From LMUY01 sp965199005 (GTDB lineage: Bacteria; Pseudomonadota; Alphaproteobacteria; Acetobacterales; Acetobacteraceae): a stretch of 64,000 nt of DNA. Below, piece after piece: positions 26,173-34,766 of this stretch. The stretch spans positions 496,001 to 560,000 of the forward strand of contig CBDAQK010000006.1 in NCBI GenBank assembly GCA_965199005.1, written 5' to 3'. The stretch's first letter is position 1; each line of letters begins with the position of its first letter. Both the position numbers and the translations under genes were made by a program. The notes below the pieces were generated by a model. It did not search any database. It was not told the DNA's origin and was given only the letters and a program-made list of their open reading frames with translations.

Positions 26173-27203
26173 GCCACCTGCTCCGGCGTGTTGCGCATGA
26201 GGACCCAGCAGCGTGCCTGCTGCTGCGAGGCGACGGGTGCCAGTGGGGGCTCTTCGGCCGCACAGCGGTCGATCCGGAACGGGCAGCGTGGTTGAAACTT
26301 GCATCCCACGGCGCGCTCCCGCGGGTCGGGCGGTTGGCCGGCGATGGCGACCAGCCGGGTGCCGCGGCGTCCGCCGGCACCTGGCACCGACCGCAGCAAC
26401 GACCAGGTGTACGGGTGCTGCGGCGAGGCGAACAGCGCGCGTGTCGGACCTTCCTCCACCACGCGGCCGGCATACATCACGATCATCCGCTGACATAGCC
26501 GCGCGACCAGCGCGACATTATGGGTGATCAGCAAGACCGCGGTCCCCAGCTCTGCATTCAACGCGCGCAGCAGGGCCACGATCTGCGCCTGAACCGTCAC
26601 GTCCAGCGCCGTCGTGGGTTCGTCGGCGATCAGCAGGGCGGGATTGTTGGCCAAGGCCATGGCGATCATCACGCGCTGCCGCATGCCGCCGGAAAATTCG
26701 TGCGGGTAGGCGTTGACCCGGCGCTCCGCCGCGGGAATGCCAACCTGCTTCAGGAGCGCGACGGTGCGTGCCGCCACGTCGCGCGGGGCAATCCGGCGGT
26801 GCAGGTGCATCGCTTCGCCGATCTGGGCGCCGATGGACAGCACCGGGTTCAGCGACGTCATCGGATCCTGGAAGACCATCGCAATATCGCTGCCCCTGAG
26901 GTCGCGCAGCGCCGCGCCAGGCATGCTGCCGATATCTTGGCCGCGAAACACCACCCGCCCGGTGCTGATCCGGCCCGGCTGCGGCACCAGCCGCATGATG
27001 GACAAGGCGGTGATGGATTTGCCCGATCCGGACTCGCCGACCATCGCCACGATCTCCCCGGCGCTCAGCGTGAAGCTGATGCCTTCGACCACGGCAAGCG
27101 GACCAGACGGGCTCGGAAAGCTGGTGCTCAGCGCCTCGACGGCCAAGAGGGGTGGGGGTTCAGCGATGGGATTTTGCAAGCAGCCTGCCCTCCACGGCGT
27201 CAC
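26169..27203 (-). CDS. Oligopeptide-type ABC ATPase (OppD-like)
   Basis: First ATPase of the Opp-type importer, 344 residues if the ATG at 27203 is used. It carries Walker A GESGSGKS, signature FSGGMRQRVMIAMALA, Walker B LLIADEPTTALD and the C-terminal CKFQPRCPFRIDRC cluster. The 27203 start overlaps the permease gene by 44 bp; a TTG at 27179 is an alternative and would shorten the protein by eight residues. Neither has a convincing ribosome binding site, so translation is probably coupled to the permease. Confidence 0.87.
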   Translation of the reverse strand: MTPWRAGCLQNPIAEPPPLLAVEALSTSFPSPSGPLAVVEGISFTLSAGEIVAMVGESGSGKSITALSIMRLVPQPGRISTGRVVFRGQDIGSMPGAALRDLRGSDIAMVFQDPMTSLNPVLSIGAQIGEAMHLHRRIAPRDVAARTVALLKQVGIPAAERRVNAYPHEFSGGMRQRVMIAMALANNPALLIADEPTTALDVTVQAQIVALLRALNAELGTAVLLITHNVALVARLCQRMIVMYAGRVVEEGPTRALFASPQHPYTWSLLRSVPGAGGRRGTRLVAIAGQPPDPRERAVGCKFQPRCPFRIDRCAAEEPPLAPVASQQQARCWVLMRNTPEQVA

Positions 27204-27999
27204 TGAGCAGGTTGAGGCCCAGGATGGTGGCCGATAGCGCCAGGCCAGGAAAGGTCGCCATCCACCAGGCGGATCGGAGGTAGATTTGGGCCTGTTGCAG
27301 CAGCAGGCCCCAACTGGGCGTCGCCGGGTCGCCGAGGCCGAGGAAGCTCAGGAACGATTCGACCAGAATGGCCGACCCGGTCTGCAGCGTGACGCTGACC
27401 AGCAAATAGGGCGCCACGTTTGGCAGCGCATGGCGCAGGATGATGCGGGCCGGGCTGGCGCCCGCCATCTGGGCGGCCAACACGAACTCCTCCCGCCGCA
27501 ACACCAGGAATTGCGCGCGCATGATGCGGGCGGTGGCGGGCCAGCTCAGTAACCCGATCACCAGTACCAGGCGGACGCTGCCCGTGCCGAAGAGCGACAC
27601 GACGACGATGGCCAGCAGGAAGCGGGGGATGACCTGGAAGAGCTCGGTCGTCCGCATCAGCACATCGTCTGCCAAACCGCCGAAGAACCCGGCGACGGCG
27701 CCGACCAGCGTGCCCACCACCACGGCCACCACCGCGCTGGACAGGCCGATCACCAGGCTGACGCGGCCGCCGTACAGCACGCGGGCGAAGACCTCGCGGC
27801 CCAGATCGTCGGTCCCCATGGGATGGCCGAGCGTGGGCGGCGCAAAGGGCAGGTTGCTCATGGCACCCGGGTCGCCCCCGGTCAGCAACGGCGCCAGCAG
27901 CGCGCCCAACACGACCAGGACGACGAGCACGACGCCCACCGCGCCGGACGCGGGGATTTGCCACGGCCTAGCGGCGGACACGCGGATCGAGAGCGGCAT
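27160..27999 (-). CDS. Oligopeptide-type ABC permease (OppC-like)
   Basis: Inner-membrane permease, 279 residues. After a short cytoplasmic segment the first helix (SGAVGVVLVVLVVLGALLAP) leads to the GHPMGTDDLGREVFARVLYG motif, and the EAA loop (EEFVLAAQMAGASPARIILR) lies near residue 175. The sequence ends in SDAVEGRLLAKSHR rather than the common DPR motif. It overlaps the OppB-like gene by 32 bp at its start and the OppD-like gene by 44 bp at its end. Confidence 0.9.
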   Translation of the reverse strand: MPLSIRVSAARPWQIPASGAVGVVLVVLVVLGALLAPLLTGGDPGAMSNLPFAPPTLGHPMGTDDLGREVFARVLYGGRVSLVIGLSSAVVAVVVGTLVGAVAGFFGGLADDVLMRTTELFQVIPRFLLAIVVVSLFGTGSVRLVLVIGLLSWPATARIMRAQFLVLRREEFVLAAQMAGASPARIILRHALPNVAPYLLVSVTLQTGSAILVESFLSFLGLGDPATPSWGLLLQQAQIYLRSAWWMATFPGLALSATILGLNLLSDAVEGRLLAKSHR

Positions 28000-28927
28000 A
28001 GAGCAGATCGGTCAGCAAATTGGCGACGATGACGGCACAGGCGGCGAAGATGAAGCAGCCGGTCAGCAACGGGAAGTCGCGGCGGAACACTGCGTCGTAG
28101 AACAGCGTGCCAAGCCCGGGCCAGCCGAAGATGGTTTCGGTCACCACTGCCCCAGCGAGCAGTACGCCGAACTCCAGCCCGATCACCGTCACCGTCGTCA
28201 GCAGCGCATTCGGCAACGCATGCCGCCATACCACGCGGTCCTCGCCGGCACCCTTGGCATGGGCGACGGTAATGTACTCGCGATCCAGCGCCTCGATCAT
28301 CGCGGTGCGGGTGAACCGGGCGATCAGGCCGAGTTCGAACAGCGCCAAACTGGCGACTGGCAGGATCAAGTGCTGGGCCACGTCCAGGCCATAGCGCAAT
28401 CCGGTGTAGCTCACCCTAGTGGAGGTGTAGCCACCTGTCGGCAGCCAGTTCAGCCACATGGCGAATACCAGCACCAGCAATTGGCCGAGCCAGAAGGTCG
28501 GGATCGAATAGCCCGCCAGCGAAATGGTGCTGAGCAGGCCATCCGTTCGGGTGCCGCGATGGCGGGCAGCGGTGACGCCCAAGACAATGCCGCCGGCCGC
28601 AGCCAGCAGCAGCGCGCAAAAGGTCAGCAGCAAGGTGGCCGGAAAGCGCTCCAGAATGACGGCGAAGACCGGGCGTTTGAAGTAGATGGAGGTGCCGAAG
28701 TCCAACTGCGCGGCGTGCCCGATATAGGTCAGCAACTGCTCGCCAAGCGGCCTGTCCAGCCCATATTGCTGGCGGATTTGCGCCAGGAATTCGGGTGTGG
28801 GCGCGTCGCCCGCCAGAAGGTAGGCCGGGTCGCCGGGTGCCAGATGGATCAGCGCAAAGGTCACGACGATGACGGCCAGGATGAGCGGAATGGCGAATAG
28901 CAGCCGGCGCAGCAGGACGGCAGCCAT
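27968..28927 (-). CDS. Oligopeptide-type ABC permease (OppB-like)
   Basis: Inner-membrane permease, 319 residues. It shows the standard start (VLLRRLLFAIPLILAVIVVT), the LAPGDPAYLLAG loop and the sequence QQYGLDRPLGEQLLTYIG, with the EAA loop REYITVAHAKGAGEDRVVWR near residue 215. The ending ALDPRVRR is canonical. Its ATG shares one base with the binding-protein TGA at 28927. Confidence 0.92.
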   Translation of the reverse strand: MAAVLLRRLLFAIPLILAVIVVTFALIHLAPGDPAYLLAGDAPTPEFLAQIRQQYGLDRPLGEQLLTYIGHAAQLDFGTSIYFKRPVFAVILERFPATLLLTFCALLLAAAGGIVLGVTAARHRGTRTDGLLSTISLAGYSIPTFWLGQLLVLVFAMWLNWLPTGGYTSTRVSYTGLRYGLDVAQHLILPVASLALFELGLIARFTRTAMIEALDREYITVAHAKGAGEDRVVWRHALPNALLTTVTVIGLEFGVLLAGAVVTETIFGWPGLGTLFYDAVFRRDFPLLTGCFIFAACAVIVANLLTDLLYAALDPRVRR

Positions 28928-30663
28928 CAGGGCGTGTCAGTCTTGCGGCCTCGTCGTTTCAGCCATGCCCCGCCGGCGATGACCGCAACGGCGGCCACGG
29001 TGGCGGGCACGGTCCAACCATTGGTCCCGGCCGCCGGGGGCGATGCCGCCGGGGCTGCGGCTTGCTTAGGGGGAGGCTTCGCTGCAGCGAAGGATTCCTG
29101 GTTGCCGTAGGACCCTTCGTACAGCCCGGTCACGATGGTGTTGCGGTAAACATTCGGCCCGTCATAGGAGAACATCGGCAGCACTGGCACATCGGCCCAG
29201 ATCAGCTCCTGAATTTTGCCGTAGGTTTCCTTTCGCGCCGCCAGATCTAGCTGCACGCGCTGCGTGTCGAACAGGGTGTCGACCTCTGGGTTCCTGTAGC
29301 CGCTCGCGTTGGTGTAGGGGACCGGCGGGTCGAAGATGTTGTGCGAGTTATATAGCCGCTCGACGCCGATATCCGGGTCCGGGCCGAGGCCATAGCTTTC
29401 GCACAGCATGTCGAACTGCAGGGCGATATAGCCCTTTTGCGTCAGGGCTGCGCGGTCCAGCGGTTGCAGATGGGCCTCTATCCCGACGGCCTTGAGGTTT
29501 TGTTGGATCACATCCGCCATGCGCGTCACCCCGGCATCGGCCGCGGGCCAGAGGAAGTTGAAGCCGAAGCGGGTGCCGTCGGCATCCTTGGGATACCCGG
29601 CATCGTCCAGCATCTTATTGGCCAGAGCGGGGTCGAACTCGTAATCCTTCAAGTCCGGTTTGTAGAGCGGCGATGCCGGCGGGACTGGGCCCAGCATCTT
29701 GATGGTGAATCCCTTATCCACGTTGTCGCGGATGAAGCCGCGGTCGATGGCATGGGCGATGGCCTGCCGCACCTTCACGTCATTATAGGGTTTGTTGCGG
29801 ACGTTGAAGATGCCCATGAAGCCACCGCCGCGTAAATTGGTGCGTTTCAGCGTCACGCCTGGCTCGGCACCCAGCCGTGCCGCCTCCGAAAACGGCAGGG
29901 CGTTCATGTAGACCGTGTCGGCCTCGCCATTCTCGAACGCGGCGACGCGGGCCGCCGGGTCAGGGATGATGCGGAACACCAACTCATCAAAGGTGGGTTC
30001 GCCTGGGATGAAGAATTTGTCGTTCTTGACATACCGGAGCCGGTCTCCCGCAATCATTTCGACGAATTTGTACGGACCGGTGCCGACCGGACTGAGGTTG
30101 TGCGGGTTCTTCAGGATGTCGGACCCGTCCCAGATGTGCTTCGGCAGGATTGCGCCACAGGCACTGTCGGTGCCGAACATCAGCGCGGCGGAGGGCTGCT
30201 TCAGCCGCAAGACCACGGTGTAATCATCTGGCGTGTCGATCTGGCTGACGGCGCGGAAGGCGCCACGGCCCCACGGGTGCAGCTTGCCGTTGGCGTTTTC
30301 CAGCGAGAATTTTACATCCGCGGAGGTGAAGCGCTGGCCATCATGCCACAGCACGCCGTGCCGCAGATGGAAGGTGTAGCTCAGACCATCCGCCCCAGTT
30401 TCCCAGGCTTCGGCGAGTTCGGGCCTCACCGTGCCGTCGGGATCGATATGGGTTAGCGCGCTGTAAACCGGGGTGCCGGCATAATAGCTGGAGATCACAG
30501 CCGTGATGGCGGGGTTGATGATGGAGGGCGTCTCCTCGATGATCCCGACGAGGCGGGTCGGGTCGGCGGCCCGGGCCTGGCTGGTCAGCAGCGCCGTGGT
30601 GCCAACCCCCGCCAAGAAGTCGCGACGGCCGGGGCTCCACAGGGTCGAACAGGCTGTCGTCAT
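28927..30663 (-). CDS. Family 5 substrate-binding protein with a C-terminal membrane anchor
   Basis: Receptor of the Opp-type importer and first gene of the ten-gene operon, 578 residues. A twin-arginine signal (GRRDFLAGVGTTALL) is followed by a complete SBP family 5 fold. Unusually, residues 530-549 form a Pro/Ala linker, 550-567 a hydrophobic helix and 570-574 a basic stop-transfer RRGRK, so the mature receptor is probably tethered to the inner membrane at its C-terminus. The ATG at 30663 is set by GGAGGT 4 nt upstream. A close paralogue without the tail is encoded at 31540-33120. Confidence 0.87.
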   Translation of the reverse strand: MTTACSTLWSPGRRDFLAGVGTTALLTSQARAADPTRLVGIIEETPSIINPAITAVISSYYAGTPVYSALTHIDPDGTVRPELAEAWETGADGLSYTFHLRHGVLWHDGQRFTSADVKFSLENANGKLHPWGRGAFRAVSQIDTPDDYTVVLRLKQPSAALMFGTDSACGAILPKHIWDGSDILKNPHNLSPVGTGPYKFVEMIAGDRLRYVKNDKFFIPGEPTFDELVFRIIPDPAARVAAFENGEADTVYMNALPFSEAARLGAEPGVTLKRTNLRGGGFMGIFNVRNKPYNDVKVRQAIAHAIDRGFIRDNVDKGFTIKMLGPVPPASPLYKPDLKDYEFDPALANKMLDDAGYPKDADGTRFGFNFLWPAADAGVTRMADVIQQNLKAVGIEAHLQPLDRAALTQKGYIALQFDMLCESYGLGPDPDIGVERLYNSHNIFDPPVPYTNASGYRNPEVDTLFDTQRVQLDLAARKETYGKIQELIWADVPVLPMFSYDGPNVYRNTIVTGLYEGSYGNQESFAAAKPPPKQAAAPAASPPAAGTNGWTVPATVAAVAVIAGGAWLKRRGRKTDTP

Positions 30664-30667
30664 CGGC

Positions 30668-30673
30668 ACCTCC
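30668..30673 (-). promoter_or_regulatory. Ribosome binding site of the ten-gene operon
   Basis: GGAGGT on the minus strand, 4 nt before the ATG at 30663. It favours this ATG over the in-frame ATG at 30717. Confidence 0.65.
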
Positions 30674-30754
30674 GGCGGCCTTGGATGCATCCCGCGTGCC
30701 AGGACACCATCTGGCATGGAGTTCGCACGTCAAAGTGGTAGAAAGGCGGCTGCG

Positions 30755-31484
30755 ATGATCCTGAACAAAGCGTTCGCCGCCGTCGTGGTGCTGCTGCTCG
30801 CCAGCGCGCCGGCGGCCCCGGCCGGCGCCGAGACCCGCACTTGGCGGGCGGAGACAAGTGGCGCGCCCTGGTCGATCACGGGCGACGTCCCAACCGCGCG
30901 CGATCTGCGGTTCGAGGTGCGACCAGGCGACCATGCGGCGTGGGATTTGACCCACCATCATCCCGCCGAGCGCGCCGAGATTTCGGACTTCGCCCATAAA
31001 GAGGCGGTCGACGCCGACATCTGGTTCGCCTTCGACCTCACCGTCGAGCGGGGACCACCGGTGACGAGCCAATGGCTGGTGATCGGCCAGCTTCATGCCA
31101 CTGAGGACCCCGGCACCATGCCCGCCTCGCCGCCCTGGGCGCAGGAATTGGATGCTGGCAACGTGTTCCGTATCCTTGTGCGCACCACGACGGAACGGTC
31201 GCTGCGCAAGAAGCCACCGGCGATCGTGCTGTATTCGGACCCGGCGTTCCAACGTGGGCGCACCTACCGCTTCGTCTATCAGCTTCGATACAGCCAGACA
31301 GCCGGACGGTTGCGCGCATGGCGCGACGGCCGGCTGGTCGCCGAGCTATGCCGGGCCGCTCGGTTATCCCACCCAGCAAGGTCCGTATTTCCAGTTCGGA
31401 ATTTACCGGCAGCCTGCCCCCGAGATGATCGCGGTACGCTACTCGGTGTTGCGGTTCGCCGGCCCGGAGCTAGAACCGGAATAG
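30755..31484 (+). pseudogene. Secreted polysaccharide-lyase-like (heparin lyase I type) protein, frameshifted
   Basis: A secreted jelly-roll protein with a Sec signal (AFAAVVVLLLASAPAAPAGA). Segments such as AERAEISDF, DIWFAFDLTVERG, QWLVIGQLHATEDPG and YRFVYQLRYSQ resemble the concanavalin-A-like lyases annotated as heparin lyase I. After RAWRDGRLVAE (about 31345) the frame changes: the expected continuation YAGPLGYPTQQGPYFQFGIY lies in the next frame and ends at 31484, whereas the original frame gives unrelated sequence to 31489. Removing the C at 31346 would restore about 243 residues. A sequencing error is possible. It is divergent from the anchored binding-protein gene. Confidence 0.65.
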
Positions 31485-31539
31485 GATGAAGCGCAGCGCT
31501 GGCATGGATTTCGCAACATTGCCGTAAACGGAGCTTTTC

Positions 31540-33120
31540 ATGATCCAACCTGGCCGCATCCCGCCAGTGACCCGCCGTGCCGCCCTGTTGGGTGCTGGCA
31601 GCCTCCTCCTGCGCGCCCACCCGGCGGATGCCGCAACGACCCGGCTCATTGGCGTGATCGAGGAAGACCCGCCCTTTTTCAACCCGGCGATCAGCTCTGC
31701 CATCTCCAGCTTCGTCGCCGGGTCGCCCGTCTACAGCGCCCTGGTGCGCGTGGATTACACGGGCAAGATCAGCGGGGACTTGGCCGAGCGGTGGGAGATT
31801 TCGCCCGACGGGATAGTTTATACCTTCCATCTGCGGCCCGGCATCCTATGGCATGATGGGGTGCGGTTCACCGCGTCCGATGTGACATTCTCGCTTGAGA
31901 ACGCCAATAGCAAACTGCATCCCTATCGCGGCGCGCTCAACGCGATCGAGACGTTCGAAGCGCCTGATAACGACACGGTCGTGCTGCGGCTGAAGCATGC
32001 GCAGGCGTCGCTGCTGATTTCCCTCAGCAACTTTGTCGGCTCCATCCTGCCGCGGCATATTTGGGAGGGGAAGACCTTTACCCGCGATCCGCACAACCTG
32101 GCGCCGGTCGGCACCGGGCCGTTCCGCTTCGTCGAATTCCAACCCGGCGACCACATCCTGTACGCGCGCAACCCGCATTACTTCCTGCCTGGATCGCCGG
32201 TTGCGGATGAGGTGATGTTCCGCATCATCCCAGACCCCAGCGCACGGATAGCGGCGTTCGAGCAGGGGGAGATCGACATGATCTACGCCAGCGCGCTGCC
32301 GCCCTCGGCGATCGAGAGGCTGCGGCGGCTGCCTGGCGTGTCGATGAAGTTCAGCCAGGTTCAGCAATCCGGCTATCTCGCCTATATCAATATGCGCAAT
32401 GCTCCGTTCAGGGACCGCCGGGTGCGGCAGGCACTGGCGCATGCAATTGACCGTGCCTTCATTCGCAGCAGCGTCTTCCCGGGCGGCCTGGCGTCGAACA
32501 TGGTGGGTCCATTGCCGCCAAATTCCCCATTCTGCAACCAGGCGCTGAAGGATTACCCGCTGGACCCGGCGCGCGCCGAGGCGCTGTTGGACGATGCCGG
32601 GTTCAAGCGCGGGCCGGATGGCGTACGGTTCGGGCTGCAGTACCTCTCCGCATCAGCCGATCTTCCGGCGTCCAAGATCGGCGACATCCTGGCACGCAAC
32701 CTCGCCGGTATCGGAATCAAGGTGAGCCTGCGCACGCTGGATCGCGGTGCCATGATGCAGGTGGCATTCGTGAACAAGGAATATGACATGGTCGCCGGGT
32801 CATTCGCCCTGGGACCGGACCCGGATATCGGCGTGGAACGATTCTACAACTCCAACAACATCTTCGACATCCCGTTCGTCAACAACAGCCCCTACGTCAA
32901 CCACGAGGTGGACGCGCTGTTCGACCAGCAGCGTGTCCAGACGGACCCGGCGCGGCGCAAGCAGATCTATGACCGCATCCAGGAAATCCTCTGGACCGAC
33001 ATCCCGGTGTTTCCATTCTGCGCCTATAACCTGCCGGGTGCGGTGCACGACGTCACCGGCTTGTATCTTGGCCTCTCCAGCAACCTTGAGGATTTCGCGT
33101 TCGCCCGTCCGGAGGGTTAG
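31540..33120 (+). CDS. Family 5 substrate-binding protein, soluble paralogue
   Basis: Periplasmic receptor of 526 residues with a Tat-like signal (VTRRAALLGAGSLLL) ending near residue 31. It is visibly homologous over its whole length to the anchored receptor encoded at 28927-30663 (for example SPVYSALVRVD against TPVYSALTHID and TFSLENANSKLHP against KFSLENANGKLHP), but ends EDFAFARPEG with no linker or anchor. It has no permease genes of its own and may feed the neighbouring Opp-type importer. A GGAG lies 8 nt before the ATG. A hairpin repeat 50 bp downstream may serve as terminator. Confidence 0.88.
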   Translation: MIQPGRIPPVTRRAALLGAGSLLLRAHPADAATTRLIGVIEEDPPFFNPAISSAISSFVAGSPVYSALVRVDYTGKISGDLAERWEISPDGIVYTFHLRPGILWHDGVRFTASDVTFSLENANSKLHPYRGALNAIETFEAPDNDTVVLRLKHAQASLLISLSNFVGSILPRHIWEGKTFTRDPHNLAPVGTGPFRFVEFQPGDHILYARNPHYFLPGSPVADEVMFRIIPDPSARIAAFEQGEIDMIYASALPPSAIERLRRLPGVSMKFSQVQQSGYLAYINMRNAPFRDRRVRQALAHAIDRAFIRSSVFPGGLASNMVGPLPPNSPFCNQALKDYPLDPARAEALLDDAGFKRGPDGVRFGLQYLSASADLPASKIGDILARNLAGIGIKVSLRTLDRGAMMQVAFVNKEYDMVAGSFALGPDPDIGVERFYNSNNIFDIPFVNNSPYVNHEVDALFDQQRVQTDPARRKQIYDRIQEILWTDIPVFPFCAYNLPGAVHDVTGLYLGLSSNLEDFAFARPEG

Positions 33121-33168
33121 GCTAATCAGAACTCGAACAACTCACGTGATTATACTAGGGGGGCCTTC

Positions 33169-33210
33169 GCGGTAGGGTGCAATGCTCCTTGAGGCATTGC
33201 ACCCTACCGC
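33169..33210. repeat. Perfect 17-bp palindromic hairpin
   Basis: Bases 33169-33185 (GCGGTAGGGTGCAATGC) pair perfectly with 33194-33210 around an 8-nt loop. No T-run follows on either strand, so it is a poor rho-independent terminator by itself. A degenerate copy lies 27 bp further on, which suggests a dispersed palindromic element. It occupies the 245-bp gene-free gap between the soluble binding protein and the sulfotransferase. Confidence 0.8.
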
Positions 33211-33236
33211 CAGGCGAGCCGAACGTCACGGAGTGC

Positions 33237-33268
33237 AGGTGCAATCCTCCAAGCGGGTTGCATTCTAC
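33237..33268. repeat. Degenerate second copy of the palindromic repeat
   Basis: The stretch reads AGGTGCAATCCTCC then AAGCGGGTTGCATTCTAC and matches the core of the preceding hairpin (GGTGCAAT, CTCC, TTGCA/ATTGCA, CTAC in the same order). It lies in the same orientation but has lost most of its stem. The remaining bases up to 33365 show nothing else recognisable. Confidence 0.45.
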
Positions 33269-33365
33269 GTCGGCTGTCGGAGGATTCCCGCCTTGGAGCC
33301 ATCGCTGGCATGAGTCTGCCTGTCGTCGCCAATCCTTCTCTGCCCGTTAGCAGAGGCGGACAGTA

Positions 33366-34559
33366 TTATGCCCGGCGGCCGGATTTGGCCGGTGCGTCAG
33401 GTCTGACGCGTTGTGGATCACGGCCTAGATCAGTGTTCAGCCTGGTGATTTCCTGTGCAAGGGCCATGGCGCTCTGCCGTTCGCTGTTCAGTTCGGCCTG
33501 CAACGTGGCCAATTCCGCAACGATTGCTTCGGCCTTGGTGGCCAACTCCGCGCGCAGCGCCGCAGCCTCACCCGCGGCCGCAACCGATGCAGCGGCTGCT
33601 TCCTCGCGCCCCCGATCCAGCTCGGCCCGCAACTGAGCCATTTCGCTGGCGTTTGCCGCGATGACCCTATCACGCGTCGCCAACTGTGCCTCCAGCACGG
33701 GTGTCTGAAGCGCCTGTTGCCGGAGGGGTTCGATAAACTGTTCGAAGTGGGCGCAGTGGATTGCAAGCTGCGCCGTGGGTTTCGTGAACGACTCGCCATT
33801 GGTGTGGTGCAGGAGGCGCTGGTGAAATTCCTCGGTGATGGCCGAGTTATGGACATCAGGGCTAGGTCGTTGCACCCAAAGCGACGGTGAGACGATATCC
33901 CCGATCGCACCGTCGACCAGCGGGTCGGCCAATGCCAGGCCGAGGAATGAGCGTAGGGCAACGAGGTTCGCGCCGGGCTCGGCAAACCAGCGTTCGTAAG
34001 GGATCACGCAAACGCGCTCGTCGCATAAATTGGTGACGGCCTGGGCCATGTAACTCAGCCAGCGATGTTCCCCGATTTGGGTGTCTCTGAAGCTGGGTAT
34101 GTCGCGGCGGGTGGCCAAAGACTGTGCCACCTGGATGGGGGAGCGGATGCAGAGTATGTAGCGGGGCTGGAGGTTGAGCGTGGCATAGATTTCGTTCCAC
34201 ACAGGCAAGAGAAGGCAGATTCGGGGATCCTTGAGGCCGAATCGCACCGACGCGGCCAGCCTTGGGCGCAACCAAGCGACCATTTCGTCCCGGACCGCCC
34301 GGATGGCGGGTTCGCACCACCAGCCCGCAGGGAACGCGAGAGCATGCTTGGCACTTTTCCACTTCCTGTCCAGCAGCGCCAAAATCCTATCATGGAATGC
34401 AACGAGCTCACGGCGTTCCCAAAACCCCTTCTCATTGTCTTCGCCTCGCAAAATCTCGTCAGCCATATCCCAGCCAAGCGCGCTGGCCACGTGCGCGCAT
34501 AACGACGTTCCGCTTCTGTGCATTCCGAGTACGATGAGGATTTGCTGCGCTTGCGCCAT
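33366..34559 (-). CDS. Sulfotransferase family protein with C-terminal coiled coil
   Basis: Predicted PAPS-dependent sulfotransferase, 397 residues. The 5'-phosphosulfate loop GMHRSGTS (residues 12-19) and the 3'-phosphate segment YILCIRSPIQVAQSLATRR near residue 135 are present. The domain ends near residue 275; residues 277-378 are Ala/Glu/Arg-rich with heptad character (ASEMAQLRAELDRGREEA), indicating a long coiled coil, a layout seen in proteins that modify surface polymers. The ATG at 34559 follows AGGGGTGG; an ATG at 34589 is possible. Flanking palindromic repeats and the isolated position suggest acquisition by transfer. Confidence 0.75.
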   Translation of the reverse strand: MAQAQQILIVLGMHRSGTSLCAHVASALGWDMADEILRGEDNEKGFWERRELVAFHDRILALLDRKWKSAKHALAFPAGWWCEPAIRAVRDEMVAWLRPRLAASVRFGLKDPRICLLLPVWNEIYATLNLQPRYILCIRSPIQVAQSLATRRDIPSFRDTQIGEHRWLSYMAQAVTNLCDERVCVIPYERWFAEPGANLVALRSFLGLALADPLVDGAIGDIVSPSLWVQRPSPDVHNSAITEEFHQRLLHHTNGESFTKPTAQLAIHCAHFEQFIEPLRQQALQTPVLEAQLATRDRVIAANASEMAQLRAELDRGREEAAAASVAAAGEAAALRAELATKAEAIVAELATLQAELNSERQSAMALAQEITRLNTDLGRDPQRVRPDAPAKSGRRA

Positions 34560-34766
34560 GATGCCACCCCTGCTCACTGGTTCGACCATCGCACTTCTCT
34601 GGGGGCGAAGCGTGAACAGATGCGCGAAAACTTCCACTATTTGTTTGTCGATGCTAGCTTGCCCATGCCGGCCAACGACCGGCAATCGGCCGCGCAGTTG
34701 GACACCGGCTCGCCCCCCGGCGTAGCCTCTGGCGCGCTTACACAGCTTTTGAAAGCCGCACCCATC

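Noticed and set aside
33121..33168. Small gene or RNA between the soluble receptor and the hairpin
   Set aside because: No open frame with a ribosome binding site and no promoter-like motif are visible.
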